Of a stretch of DNA of 20,452 nucleotides, positions 1-8,698 are shown piece after piece (position 1 is the first letter of the stretch; each line of letters opens with the position of its first letter). Origin of the DNA: Actinobacillus sp. (GTDB lineage Bacteria > Pseudomonadota > Gammaproteobacteria > Enterobacterales > Pasteurellaceae); NCBI GenBank assembly GCA_020026115.1, contig JAHHQY010000029.1, forward strand, positions 1 through 20,452, in the 5' to 3' direction. The translations under genes were made by a program, and so were the position numbers. The notes beneath the pieces are model-generated. The model saw only the letters and a program-made list of their open reading frames with translations, was not told the DNA's origin and did not search any database.

Positions 1-107
1 ACTTTATTTAATATTTATCATCTAAATCCGACTTCTCTCCGAGAGGAATTGTAACTTTTGCGTTTGTTGCAATTCCTTTCATTCTTATTACCTTGTTTAA
101 TTTTTTA

Positions 108-135
108 TTGCAATCTTCCTAATATTAGGTATTAT
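108..135 (+). promoter_or_regulatory. candidate sigma-70 promoter of mscS
   Basis: TTGCAA (108-113) lies 16 nt upstream of TATTAT (130-135), about 30 nt before the mscS start. The stretch 1-107 holds no gene that I can see. The assignment is by eye from an AT-rich region, so chance matches are possible. Confidence 0.35.
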
Positions 136-167
136 CTTCCTTTATTTTTTATATATTAGGAATTCTT

Positions 168-1001
168 ATGCCTTTATTAGAACAACTTCAATCCATTAAT
201 ATCACCGATGTGATGAACACTTGGGTTTTACCCTACTCCTTAAAAATTATCTTTGCCCTGGTTATTTATTACTTAGGACGCAAAGTCATTCGCTTACTTG
301 GCCATTTAATCCGTAAAGGAATGGATAAATCAGGTAGCGATCCTATGCTTTCCAGCTTTATTATGTCGATTTTCGACTTTGTCGGCGCACTTATCGTTAT
401 CGTTGTCGCTTTATCCCAACTGGGCGTTGATACCTCTTCCTTTGTGGCTTTAATTGGTGCTGCAGGCTTAGCGGTCGGCTTATCTTTAAAAAATTCCCTA
501 CAAAACTTCGCCGCAGGGATTATGATTTTAATTTTCAAACCTTTCCAAAAAGGACATTTTATTGAAGGCGCTGGCGTATCAGGTACGGTTTTAGATATCG
601 GTCTTATTATGCTGAAATTAAAAACAGGCGATAACAAAATTATTATTGTGCCAAACTCAAAAATGTTTAGTGGAAATATCATTAACTATTCAATGACTGG
701 CCAACGCCGTATCGATTTAACCATTGATATTTCTTACAGCACCAACATCAAACAAGCGAAAGACGTGATTTTAAGCGTTTTAAATGCAGAAGAACGTTTA
801 TTAAAAGACCCTGCTGTGGCAGTGGGTGTGAGCAATTTAGCGGACAGTAGCGTTCAGCTTTATGTGCGTGCTTGGGTGAATACCGGCGATTTCTTCGCAA
901 CAAAAACAGATTTACTAGAAAAAATCAAAGTGACTTTTGATGAACAAGGTATCGATATGCCATTTAATACAATGGATGTGAATATTGTTTCTGAAAAATA
1001 A
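168..1001 (+). CDS. mscS: small-conductance mechanosensitive channel MscS
   Basis: Inner-membrane channel that opens under membrane tension during hypo-osmotic shock and releases solutes. The 277 residues are close to E. coli MscS (286). Three hydrophobic segments are visible, at about 22-44, 64-86 and 92-127. The last is the Gly/Ala-rich pore helix (IGAAGLAVGLSLKNSLQNFA, residues 96-115), the family hallmark, followed by the KPFQKG turn and the beta domain with GVSGTV near 136-141. The C-terminal alpha/beta vestibule domain is complete. The start is preceded by TTAGGAATTCTT, an acceptable ribosome site. The gene stands alone, with a candidate promoter upstream and a terminator at 1053-1092, and converges with rlmB. 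Nothing looks truncated. I am very sure of the family; orthology to MscS rather than another small MscS-like channel is also likely from length. Confidence 0.95.
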   Translation: MPLLEQLQSINITDVMNTWVLPYSLKIIFALVIYYLGRKVIRLLGHLIRKGMDKSGSDPMLSSFIMSIFDFVGALIVIVVALSQLGVDTSSFVALIGAAGLAVGLSLKNSLQNFAAGIMILIFKPFQKGHFIEGAGVSGTVLDIGLIMLKLKTGDNKIIIVPNSKMFSGNIINYSMTGQRRIDLTIDISYSTNIKQAKDVILSVLNAEERLLKDPAVAVGVSNLADSSVQLYVRAWVNTGDFFATKTDLLEKIKVTFDEQGIDMPFNTMDVNIVSEK

Positions 1002-1003
1002 TG

Positions 1004-1041
1004 AAAAAAAGTGATGGAAGGTTTTGCCTTTCACCACTTTT
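1004..1041 (-). terminator. rho-independent terminator of rlmB (minus strand)
   Basis: Imperfect 15-bp stem, 1007-1021 with 1027-1041, with one mismatch and one G-T pair and a 5-nt loop. Read on the minus strand it runs into seven Ts (complement of A1004-1010), so it best serves rlmB, whose stop is at 1104. It lies beyond the mscS stop, so mscS transcripts pass through it before their own terminator. Confidence 0.65.
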
Positions 1042-1052
1042 CAAATTTAACT

Positions 1053-1092
1053 CGCGCCGAATTTTTGCCAACAATTTTTCGGTGCGTTTTTT
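1053..1092 (+). terminator. terminator of mscS built from the CGCGCCGAA motif
   Basis: CGCGCCGAA (1053-1061) pairs with TTCGGTGCG (1078-1086, one G-T wobble) and is followed by six Ts (1087-1092). It is oriented for plus-strand transcripts from mscS. The left arm is a perfect copy of the dispersed motif; the right arm is a one-mismatch copy. Confidence 0.75.
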
Positions 1093-1103
1093 ATGCTTGC
1101 GTT

Positions 1104-1841
1104 TTAAGCTTGACGTTGGCGCACAATTTCAAATAAGCACACGCCTGTGGCCACAGACACATTGAGTGAAGACACACTGCCTGCCATTGGAATACTGATC
1201 AATTCATCGCAAGTTTCTCGCGTTAAACGACGCATACCATCGCCTTCTGCGCCCATAACTAAAGCTGTTGCGCCTTTTAAGTTGCTTTCATACAAGCCAC
1301 TTGTTGCTTCCCCTGCGGTACCAACCACCCAAATATTATGTTTTTGCTGTAAATCGCGTAAGGTGCGCGCTAAATTCGTCACGCGAATAAGAGGCATCGT
1401 TTCTGCCGCACCACAGGCCACTTTACGCGCTACCGAGGTTAATTGAGCAGAATTATCTTTCGGCACAATCACCGCCGTAACGCCTGCTGCATCGGCAGTA
1501 CGCAAACATGCCCCTAAATTATGCGGATCGGTAATGCCATCTAACACTAATAATAACGGGTTTTGCACGTTCAGCAGTAGATTATCTAAATCATGTTCGT
1601 TTAAAGGTTTGCTTGGCTGAATTTTCGCAATTAACCCTTGATGATTTTCCCCTTGCGCTTTTTTATCTAACGCATCGCGATTAAAAAATTGCACAGAAAT
1701 GCCTAATTGATGTAATTCTTGAATAACAGGCGTTAAACGTTTGTCTTCGCGCCCTTTTAACACATACACTTCAATTAAACGCTCTGGTGCGTTCGCTAAA
1801 AATGCTTTTACTGCATGAATGCCATAAATTTGTTCTGCCAT
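1104..1841 (-). CDS. rlmB: 23S rRNA (guanosine-2251-2'-O)-methyltransferase RlmB
   Basis: SAM-dependent SpoU/TrmH-family methyltransferase that 2'-O-methylates G2251 in the P-loop of 23S rRNA. Its 245 residues match E. coli RlmB (243). An N-terminal substrate-binding domain (about 1-75) precedes the knotted catalytic domain. The three SpoU motifs are intact: NLGACLR at 108-114, MGAEGDGMRRL at 196-206, and IPM-SVSSLNVSVA at about 217-231, with Ser225 and Asn227 in the knot. The upstream neighbour is rnr, an arrangement shared with E. coli. Here a strong terminator (1897-1919) separates the two, so rlmB must rely on read-through or on a weak promoter in 1842-1896 that I could not identify convincingly. 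A purine-rich AGAAGAGAAA precedes the ATG. Confidence 0.95.
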   Translation of the reverse strand: MAEQIYGIHAVKAFLANAPERLIEVYVLKGREDKRLTPVIQELHQLGISVQFFNRDALDKKAQGENHQGLIAKIQPSKPLNEHDLDNLLLNVQNPLLLVLDGITDPHNLGACLRTADAAGVTAVIVPKDNSAQLTSVARKVACGAAETMPLIRVTNLARTLRDLQQKHNIWVVGTAGEATSGLYESNLKGATALVMGAEGDGMRRLTRETCDELISIPMAGSVSSLNVSVATGVCLFEIVRQRQA

Positions 1842-1896
1842 AATGTTTCTCTTCTTTTAATGAATAAAAATGAAATCTCGTTTTTGTTGAAGGAAT

Positions 1897-1919
1897 AAAA
1901 AAGGGCCAATGCCCTTTTT
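1897..1919 (-). terminator. rho-independent terminator of rnr
   Basis: Perfect 9-bp stem AAAAAGGGC (1898-1906) with GCCCTTTTT (1911-1919) around a CAAT loop. On the minus strand it runs into at least six Ts. It sits 2 nt past the rnr stop and 56 nt before the rlmB start. Confidence 0.8.
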
Positions 1920-1921
1920 AT

Positions 1922-4330
1922 TTATGCTTTTACTTTGCTCTTTTTGCTACGTTTTTTCTTTTTACGTGCTTTTTTCTTTTCTGCTAAGGTTGGCGTTTTT
2001 CCTTTTTTTAGAGCCTTTTGTAAAGTTTCTTTACTCGCTAACTCTTTAAAACGTTTCTTCGCCGTTTTACCTTTGCCACGCGCCGGACGAGAGGTGTTAT
2101 CCACCAATTCAAAATCAATTTGACGCGCATCTAAGTTAACCCCAACAACGCGTACTTTGACTTTATCGCCTAAACGATAAATTTGCCCTGAATTTTCACC
2201 AATTAAACGCTGTCCTTGCGCATCAAAATGATAATATTCATTGCTTAAGCTGGAAATATGCACCAACCCATCAATAAACAATTCATCTAAGCGCACAAAT
2301 AAACCAAAACCTGTTACGGTAGAAACCGTCCCCATAAATTCTTCGCCAATATGATCTTGCATAAATTCGCATTTCAGCCAATCTGCCACATCACGTGTTG
2401 CGTCATCTGCGCGTCGTTCTGTCATTGAGCAATGTTCCCCAAGGGTATCCATTTCACTCATATTGTAATGATAACCGCCTGTATCTGTGGTTTTGCGTTT
2501 GTTTCCATGCCCTTTTTCAAGCAAATATTTAATACCACGATGCAAACTTAAATCAGGATAACGACGAATTGGTGAGGTAAAGTGCGCATATTCTTGTAAC
2601 GCTAAACCAAAGTGGCCTAAATTTTCTGGCGAATAAACCGCTTGGCTTAAAGAACGTAATAACATTGTTTGAATAAGTTCAAAATCTGGGCGTTCTTTTA
2701 CTTTCGTTAATAATTCTGCGTAATCTTCTGTGCTTGGTTCTTCACCGCCTTTTAACTCTAACCCAACTTCCGCTAAAAACTCACGAAATGCTTTTACTTT
2801 TTCTTCGCTTGGTTTAGCGTGAATACGATATAAAGCCGGCTCTTTATGAGTTTCAACAAAATTAGCCGCACAAATATTTGCCGCAATCATACATTCTTCA
2901 ATGATTTTGTGTGCATCATTACGAACGGCAGGCTCAATGCGTTCAATACGCCCCATTGCATTAAAAATAAATTTACTTTCAATGGTTTCAAAATCAATGG
3001 TACCACGACGTTCACGCGCATTTTGTAAGGCTAAAAAGAGATTATGCAATTCCACAATATGCGGGAAAAGTGTTGCATAACGTTCTTTTAATTCTTCATC
3101 GCCTTCTAACATTTTCGCTACTTTGTTATATGTTAAGCGCGCATGGGAATTCATCACCGCTTCATAAAAACGATAATCTTCAATTTTGCCTTTTTGGTTG
3201 ATGAACATTTCGCACACCATACACAGGCGATCCACTTGAGGATTAAGAGAACATAAGCCATTGGATAAGACTTCTGGCAACATTGGCACGACACGATTAG
3301 GGAAATAAACAGAATTACCGCGGTTATGTGCTTCCTTATCTAAAGAAGAAAATGGACGTACGTAATAACTCACATCGGCAATCGCAACCCATAAACGCCA
3401 GCCGTTATTTTCGCGCTTACAACAAACCGCATCATCAAAGTCGCGAGCATCTGCGCCATCAATGGTTACAAGGGGTAAATCGCATAAATTCACGCGATTT
3501 TTTTTCGCCTCTTCTGGCACTTCTTCGCCAAATTTTTGGCTTTGTTTTAGCACAGCTTGTGGAAAGGTATGTGGAATTTCATAACGACGAATGGCAATTT
3601 CTGTTTCCATACCTTTTGCCATATTGTCGCCTAAAATTTCAATAATTTCCCCTACGGGTTGGGAAAAGCTCGCTTTGCGTGGTTTTAAATTCACCACAAC
3701 CACTTGCCCCATACGCGCGCCTTGACGATCTTCATTTGGAATTAAAATGTCACGTTGCATTCGGCTATCATCTGGCACAACGTAACCTAATTTATTTTCA
3801 AGGAAAAAACGCCCTACAATCGGTTTTTTACAGTCTTCCAAAACACGCACAATACGCACTTCTTTACGTCCGCGACGATCCACGCCATTAGGCTGAGCTA
3901 ACACAAAATCGCCATGCATAACACTGCGCATTTGATGGTTTGGAATGAATAAATCTTTTTCTTCCCCTTCAACTTGTAAAAAACCGTAACCATCACGATG
4001 GCCAATAACAGTACCTTTAATTAAATCTAATTTTTCTGGCAACGCATAACGTTTACCTTTGGTGAAAATAAGTTGACCGTCATTTTCCATAGCGCGTAAA
4101 CGTCGACGCATACCTTCTTGGCGTTCTGCATCACGAATATCAAACATATGCAAAATTTCGGTGCGAGACATAGGGGCGTTATAGTCACGAATAATATTTA
4201 AAATACATTCACGGCTTGGGACGGGATTTTCATATTTTTGTTGTTCTTCTTGATAGTTAGGGTCAATTAAAGCAGGGGATTTTTTCATTTTTTCCACCAC
4301 TTTATGTTTCATTTGTTTTTTATTTGTCAT
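1922..4330 (-). CDS. rnr: ribonuclease R (3'-5' exoribonuclease)
   Basis: Processive 3'-5' exoribonuclease of the RNB family that degrades structured RNA, acts in rRNA/mRNA quality control and works with trans-translation. Its 802 residues compare with 813 in E. coli. Domains in order: N-terminal helix-turn-helix region (about 35-100), two cold-shock-like OB domains (about 100-250), the RNB catalytic domain with the Asp-rich DGADARDFDDAV motif at 291-302 that binds the active-site metal, an S1 domain (about 655-735; GTVSTVTGFGLFV), and a very Lys/Arg-rich tail (about 770-802) as in RNase R rather than RNase II. The ribosome site AAGGACATATTT precedes the ATG. A weak promoter (TTGTTT, 17-nt spacer, TATATT on the minus strand) may overlap the miaB terminator U-tract; this is tentative. 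The gene is intact. Confidence 0.96.
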   Translation of the reverse strand: MTNKKQMKHKVVEKMKKSPALIDPNYQEEQQKYENPVPSRECILNIIRDYNAPMSRTEILHMFDIRDAERQEGMRRRLRAMENDGQLIFTKGKRYALPEKLDLIKGTVIGHRDGYGFLQVEGEEKDLFIPNHQMRSVMHGDFVLAQPNGVDRRGRKEVRIVRVLEDCKKPIVGRFFLENKLGYVVPDDSRMQRDILIPNEDRQGARMGQVVVVNLKPRKASFSQPVGEIIEILGDNMAKGMETEIAIRRYEIPHTFPQAVLKQSQKFGEEVPEEAKKNRVNLCDLPLVTIDGADARDFDDAVCCKRENNGWRLWVAIADVSYYVRPFSSLDKEAHNRGNSVYFPNRVVPMLPEVLSNGLCSLNPQVDRLCMVCEMFINQKGKIEDYRFYEAVMNSHARLTYNKVAKMLEGDEELKERYATLFPHIVELHNLFLALQNARERRGTIDFETIESKFIFNAMGRIERIEPAVRNDAHKIIEECMIAANICAANFVETHKEPALYRIHAKPSEEKVKAFREFLAEVGLELKGGEEPSTEDYAELLTKVKERPDFELIQTMLLRSLSQAVYSPENLGHFGLALQEYAHFTSPIRRYPDLSLHRGIKYLLEKGHGNKRKTTDTGGYHYNMSEMDTLGEHCSMTERRADDATRDVADWLKCEFMQDHIGEEFMGTVSTVTGFGLFVRLDELFIDGLVHISSLSNEYYHFDAQGQRLIGENSGQIYRLGDKVKVRVVGVNLDARQIDFELVDNTSRPARGKGKTAKKRFKELASKETLQKALKKGKTPTLAEKKKARKKKKRSKKSKVKA

Positions 4331-4417
4331 AAATATGTCCTTGTGATTTGTTATTGTAATGTTGATAAATGCGGAAGAAGTTTTGAAATGAACTGTTGTA
4401 ATATAAGAATTTATCAG

Positions 4418-4454
4418 AAAAAAAACAACCCTTTCACACTTTCGTGAAAGGGTT
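4418..4454 (-). terminator. rho-independent terminator of miaB
   Basis: Perfect 11-bp stem AACCCTTTCAC (4427-4437) with GTGAAAGGGTT (4444-4454), loop of 6. On the minus strand it is followed by eight Ts (complement of A4418-4425). It is not made from the CGCGCCGAA motif. Confidence 0.9.
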
Positions 4455-4475
4455 TTATAAGAAAATCGTTTCAGC

Positions 4476-5900
4476 TTAAATGCGGTATTGCCCTACGCCA
4501 AACTCATCTTCTTTACGCGTACGTTCGATAACATCTTGTGGCGATTGCGCAATGCGTAAGCCCATTTCATCTTCAGTACGCACGACATCACCACGCAATG
4601 AATTACTGTAAACATCGGTGATTTTAACATCCACGAATTTACCAATCATATCTGGTGTGCCGGCAAAGTTAACAATACGGTTGTTTTCTGTACGACCGGT
4701 TAATTCCATAATGTCTTTTTTAGACGGCCCTTCCACCAACACGCGTTGTTCTGTTCCTAACATCGCACGACTAAATTGCAACGCTTGATGGTTAATGCGT
4801 TGTTGTAAAATCTGTAAGCGTTGTTTTTTGGTTTCTTCCGTCACATCATCTGGCATATCTGAGGCTGGCGTTCCAGGGCGCGCAGAATAAATAAAGCTAT
4901 AACTCATATCAAAATTTACTTGCGCAATTAAATTCATCGTGTCTTCAAAATCTTGATCTGTTTCACCAGGGAAGCCTACGATGAAATCAGAGCTAATTTG
5001 AATACCCGGACGCGCTTTGTGTAATTTACGAATAATCGATTTATATTCAAGTGCCGTATGGGAACGTTTCATCATATTTAAAATACGATCTGAGCCTGAT
5101 TGCACAGGTAAATGTAAGAAACTCACTAATTCTGGCGTATCGCGGTAAACGTCTACAATATCATCTGTAAATTCAATTGGATGGCTTGTAGTAAAACGTA
5201 AGCGATCGATACCATCAATGCTTGCCACTAAACGTAATAATTCCGCAAAAGTACAGATGCCATCATCAAAGGTTGCGCCACGATAAGCGTTAACATTTTG
5301 ACCTAATAAATTCACTTCTCGTACGCCTTGCGCCGCTAATTGTGCAACTTCAAATAAAACATCGTCTACGGGGCGAGAAACTTCTTCACCGCGAGTATAA
5401 GGTACAACGCAGTAAGTACAGTATTTATTACAACCTTCCATAATGGAAACATAAGCTGTTGGGCCTTCTGCGCGAGGTTCTGGTAAGCAGTCAAATTTCT
5501 CAATTTCAGGGAAACTGACGTCCACTACCGCTTTTTTACCTGCGCGAATTTGATTTATCATTTCTGGCAAACGGTGTAAGGTTTGTGGCCCAAAAATAAT
5601 ATCCACATAAGGCGCTCGGCTACGAATATGCTCCCCTTCTTGCGAAGCCACACAACCGCCTACACCAATCACTAATTTAGGATTTTGTTTTTTTAAATCT
5701 TTCCAACGACCTAACTGGTGAAACACTTTTTCTTGTGCTTTTTCGCGAATAGAACAGGTATTTAAAAGTAATACATCCGCTTCTTCTGGATTTTCGGTAA
5801 GTTCTAAACCGTGTGTCGTTAAAAGGAGATCCGCCATTTTTGAACTGTCGTATTCGTTCATTTGGCAACCCCAAGTTTTAATATGAAGTTTTTCTGTCAT
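4476..5900 (-). CDS. miaB: tRNA-2-methylthio-N6-dimethylallyladenosine synthase MiaB
   Basis: Radical-SAM methylthiotransferase that converts i6A37 to ms2i6A37 in tRNAs reading UNN codons, using two [4Fe-4S] clusters. I place the start at 5900 (474 residues). An in-frame ATG at 5915 would add only five residues. With the 5900 start the cluster cysteines fall at C12, C49, C83 (N-terminal cluster) and C157, C161, C164 (radical-SAM CxxxCxxC in EGCNKYCTYCVVPYTRGEE), exactly the E. coli numbering, and the protein begins MTEKLHIKTWGCQMNEYDS like its homologues. The TRAM RNA-binding domain occupies about the last 70 residues. Neither ATG has a good Shine-Dalgarno sequence. Upstream lies the glgP terminator, so miaB is probably a single-gene unit ended by the terminator at 4418-4454. 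Confidence 0.96.
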   Translation of the reverse strand: MTEKLHIKTWGCQMNEYDSSKMADLLLTTHGLELTENPEEADVLLLNTCSIREKAQEKVFHQLGRWKDLKKQNPKLVIGVGGCVASQEGEHIRSRAPYVDIIFGPQTLHRLPEMINQIRAGKKAVVDVSFPEIEKFDCLPEPRAEGPTAYVSIMEGCNKYCTYCVVPYTRGEEVSRPVDDVLFEVAQLAAQGVREVNLLGQNVNAYRGATFDDGICTFAELLRLVASIDGIDRLRFTTSHPIEFTDDIVDVYRDTPELVSFLHLPVQSGSDRILNMMKRSHTALEYKSIIRKLHKARPGIQISSDFIVGFPGETDQDFEDTMNLIAQVNFDMSYSFIYSARPGTPASDMPDDVTEETKKQRLQILQQRINHQALQFSRAMLGTEQRVLVEGPSKKDIMELTGRTENNRIVNFAGTPDMIGKFVDVKITDVYSNSLRGDVVRTEDEMGLRIAQSPQDVIERTRKEDEFGVGQYRI

Positions 5901-5941
5901 GGTTGGTTTATTCATAAAGTAAGTAAAAAAGTAAGCGCATT

Positions 5942-5947
5942 ATTCTA
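5942..5947 (-). promoter_or_regulatory. possible miaB -10 element
   Basis: TAGAAT on the minus strand, 42 nt before the chosen miaB start, between the glgP terminator and miaB. I see only a weak -35 (TAGCTA, 17-nt spacer). Context demands a promoter here because glgP ends in a strong terminator; the exact element is uncertain. Confidence 0.3.
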
Positions 5948-5986
5948 GCGACTTCTGCGTCTTATAGCTAGTTTTTTCTGCCCAAA

Positions 5987-6026
5987 TAAAACTTCGCGCC
6001 GAAAATTCAACTTTTCGGCGCGAAGT
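5987..6026 (-). terminator. glgP terminator, inverted pair of the CGCGCCGAA motif
   Basis: Perfect 15-bp inverted repeat, ACTTCGCGCCGAAAA (5991-6005) with its complement (6012-6026), and a 6-nt loop. Read on the minus strand it is followed by TTTATTT, a modest U-tract, 22 nt past the glgP stop. Both arms carry the dispersed motif. Confidence 0.75.
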
Positions 6027-6047
6027 GATCCTTTAAGTTAAGCGTTT

Positions 6048-8531
6048 TTAGTGGTTTTCTTCTTCACTCAGTGCGCTTAAATCAATCGGTTTTACATGCC
6101 AAATTTCTTTAGCATATTCTTCAATCGTACGGTCTGAGGAGAAGAAGCTCATATTAACAATATTTTGTAATACGCTTTCAACCCAGGCTTCTTGATTGCG
6201 ATATTTTTCTTCTACTTGTTTTTGCATTTCCACATAACTACGATAATCTTCAAATGCTTGATAATAATCGTGGAAAAGCAGACCATTTAAAAGATCTTGA
6301 TAACGGTGTGCATCGCGTGGCGAGAAACGACCTGACGTAATTTGGTCTACCGCTTGACGAAGTTGTTTATCATTTTGATAAATTTCAAATGGTGTATAAC
6401 CGTTACGACGTAACTCTTCCACTTGTTCTACGGTATTACCGAAAATGAAGATATTTTCTTTGCCCACATTTTCTAAAATTTCTACATTCGCCCCGTCTAA
6501 GGTTCCTAGCGTTAAAGCCCCATTTAAAGCAAACTTCATATTACTTGTACCTGAAGCTTCCGTACCTGCTAGAGAAATTTGTTCAGAAATATCCGCAGCA
6601 GGAATAATCACTTGAGCATTGCTTACGCGGTAATTTGGAATGAAGACCACTTTTAAACGACCATTTAAACGCGCGTCATTATTAATCACATTCGCTACAT
6701 CATTAATTAAATTGATGGTTTGTTTCGCTGCATAATAAGCACTTGCCGCTTTACCCGCTAAAATAAATACACGTGGCACCCAGTCTTTTTCAGGATTGGC
6801 CAACATTTCGTTGTAATGGGTAATAATGTGTAAAACATTTAAAATTTGGCGTTTGTATTCGTGAATACGTTTTACTTGTACGTCAAATAAAGCATTCGGA
6901 TCTAAATCAATTCCTAATTCTTTTTTCACATAAGCACATAAGCGTAATTTATTTTTGAATTTAATTTCAGGAATGGCTTTTCGTACTTCAGGTTCATGAA
7001 TATAAGCTTTAAATTTCTCTAATTGGCTTAAATCTTTACGCCATGTTGTTCCAATATATTTATCAAATAATGCCGATAAATCTGGGTTTGCCACCGCTAA
7101 CCAACGGCGTGGTGTAATACCATTTGTTACGTTAGTGAAACGTTCAGGGTAAATGCGATAGAAGTCTGCAAATGTTGAGGTTTTCATTAAGTCTGAATGA
7201 ATTGCCGCAACGCCATTCACTTTATGTGAACCGACTACGGATAACCAGCCCATACGCACTTTACGCACATAGCCTTCTTCAATGAGTGAAACGCGACGAA
7301 TAAAATCGTTATCTGCGCTCACATAGCAACGAACATGATTTAAGAAATGTTCATTGATTTCTAAAATTAATTGTAAATGACGCGGTAAAATTTTCGCCAT
7401 CATATCCACTGGCCAAGTTTCAAGGGCTTCAGACATCAATGTATGGCAAGTGTATGAGAAAATTTTACTGCTCATTTCCCAAGCTTTTTTCCATTCATAA
7501 CCTTCAAGATCAACTAAAATACGCATCATTTCAGGAATCGCTAAAGCTGGGTGAGTATCGTTTAAGTGAATAGCAATTTTTTCTGCTAAATTGTCTACTG
7601 TGCCGTAAACACGTTTATGGTGACGAATAATATCTTGTAATGAAGCGGATACAAGGAAATATTCTTGACGTAAGCGTAATTCGCGCCCTGCGGTTGTTGA
7701 ATCGTCAGGATATAACACGCGTGATACGTTTTCGATTTCGGCGCGTTTTTCAATGGCGTGATAATAATCGCCTCGGTTAAAGTCTGAAAGGCTAAATTTA
7801 CCGTCCGCATGAGCTGACCATAAACGTAATGTTGCCGCAGAAACCGTGTCATAACCTGGAATAATTTGGTCATAAGCAAGCGCGGTTAATTCATCATCAG
7901 GTTTCCAAATACATTTATTATCTTGGAAAGAAATATGGCCACCAAAATAAATATGATAGCGTTTAGACGGACGCATTAATTCCCATGGCACGCCTTTTTC
8001 AATCCAAGCATCGGGGGTTTCCACTTGATGGCCATCTTCAATGAGTTGGCGGAACATACCGTATTCATAACGAATACCATAACCTGTTCCTGGAATGCCT
8101 AAAGTTGCAATAGAATCCATAAAGCACGCAGCTAAACGGCCTAAACCACCATTACCTAAACCTGGGTCTAATTCTTTAATAATAATGTCATCTAAACTCA
8201 CGCCTAATTCTGCTAAGGCTTCTTTCATATCCACGTACACACCTTCTGCAATTAGCGCATTGGACAAGGTGCGTCCCATTAAATATTCCATAGAAAGATA
8301 ATAAACATGGCGATCTTGTTCATCGCGTGTTTTGCGAGCGGTGCGAATCCAATCTTTTGTTACTAAATCGCGCGTTGCTAATAAACTTGCATTTAACCAG
8401 TCACGTTTACTTGCTTCATCAGGTGAACGACCAATTGAATAAATTAATTTATATAATACGGCTTCCTTGATGGAATCTTTAGTATGCTTAGGATCTGAAT
8501 TTAAGCGAGGAAACTGTAATGAATTTGACAT
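6048..8531 (-). CDS. glgP: glycogen/maltodextrin phosphorylase (GT35)
   Basis: PLP-dependent phosphorylase that releases glucose-1-phosphate from the non-reducing ends of alpha-1,4-glucans in the cytoplasm. The 827 residues are full-length for bacterial GlgP/MalP (about 800-820). N-terminal marks include VYYLSMEYLMGRTLSNAL and GLGNGGLGRLAACFMDS. The PLP-binding motif EASGTSNMK places the Schiff-base lysine at Lys666. The ribosome site AGGAGT lies 7 nt from the ATG. A good promoter (8593-8621) and its own terminator make it a single-gene unit: no glgA, glgB, glgC or malQ neighbour appears in the window. Substrate preference between glycogen (GlgP) and maltodextrin (MalP) cannot be decided from what I can see; I favour GlgP by analogy with Haemophilus. 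One copy of the dispersed motif lies in the coding sequence (7737-7745), encoding RAE within KRAEIENVSRVL. Confidence 0.93.
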   Translation of the reverse strand: MSNSLQFPRLNSDPKHTKDSIKEAVLYKLIYSIGRSPDEASKRDWLNASLLATRDLVTKDWIRTARKTRDEQDRHVYYLSMEYLMGRTLSNALIAEGVYVDMKEALAELGVSLDDIIIKELDPGLGNGGLGRLAACFMDSIATLGIPGTGYGIRYEYGMFRQLIEDGHQVETPDAWIEKGVPWELMRPSKRYHIYFGGHISFQDNKCIWKPDDELTALAYDQIIPGYDTVSAATLRLWSAHADGKFSLSDFNRGDYYHAIEKRAEIENVSRVLYPDDSTTAGRELRLRQEYFLVSASLQDIIRHHKRVYGTVDNLAEKIAIHLNDTHPALAIPEMMRILVDLEGYEWKKAWEMSSKIFSYTCHTLMSEALETWPVDMMAKILPRHLQLILEINEHFLNHVRCYVSADNDFIRRVSLIEEGYVRKVRMGWLSVVGSHKVNGVAAIHSDLMKTSTFADFYRIYPERFTNVTNGITPRRWLAVANPDLSALFDKYIGTTWRKDLSQLEKFKAYIHEPEVRKAIPEIKFKNKLRLCAYVKKELGIDLDPNALFDVQVKRIHEYKRQILNVLHIITHYNEMLANPEKDWVPRVFILAGKAASAYYAAKQTINLINDVANVINNDARLNGRLKVVFIPNYRVSNAQVIIPAADISEQISLAGTEASGTSNMKFALNGALTLGTLDGANVEILENVGKENIFIFGNTVEQVEELRRNGYTPFEIYQNDKQLRQAVDQITSGRFSPRDAHRYQDLLNGLLFHDYYQAFEDYRSYVEMQKQVEEKYRNQEAWVESVLQNIVNMSFFSSDRTIEEYAKEIWHVKPIDLSALSEEENH
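7737..7745 (-). repeat. CGCGCCGAA motif copy inside glgP
   Basis: Single perfect 9-mer in coding sequence, reading CGCGCCGAA on the minus strand, with no inverted partner nearby. It is preceded by A rather than the usual T. Confidence 0.6.
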
Positions 8532-8592
8532 AAATCACTCCTGTCAATAAATAAGTAAAGTTTCGTTTATTGTAAAAAAAGAAAACGGGCGA

Positions 8593-8621
8593 ATTCTACG
8601 CAGAATATTGTGCCTTTTCAA
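8593..8621 (-). promoter_or_regulatory. sigma-70-type promoter of glgP
   Basis: On the minus strand, TTGAAA (8616-8621) is followed after exactly 17 nt by TAGAAT (8593-8598); each hexamer matches the consensus at five of six positions. It gives a 5' leader of roughly 55 nt before the glgP start at 8531. No regulator site was recognised. Confidence 0.6.
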
Positions 8622-8660
8622 TCATCATCAGTATTTTTACATTTAATTTAAATTAAAAAT

Positions 8661-8690
8661 AAAAAAAACGGTGTTTTATTACAAACACCG
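8661..8690 (-). terminator. rho-independent terminator of map
   Basis: Perfect 8-bp stem CGGTGTTT (8669-8676) with AAACACCG (8683-8690), loop of 6, followed on the minus strand by eight Ts (complement of A8661-8668). It starts 9 nt past the map stop. Confidence 0.88.
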
Positions 8691-8698
8691 CTCTTTTT

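Noticed and set aside
5901..5915. Upstream ATG (5915) as the miaB start
   Set aside because: The ATG at 5900 gives cysteine positions identical to E. coli MiaB and the conserved N-terminus; neither start has a good ribosome site.
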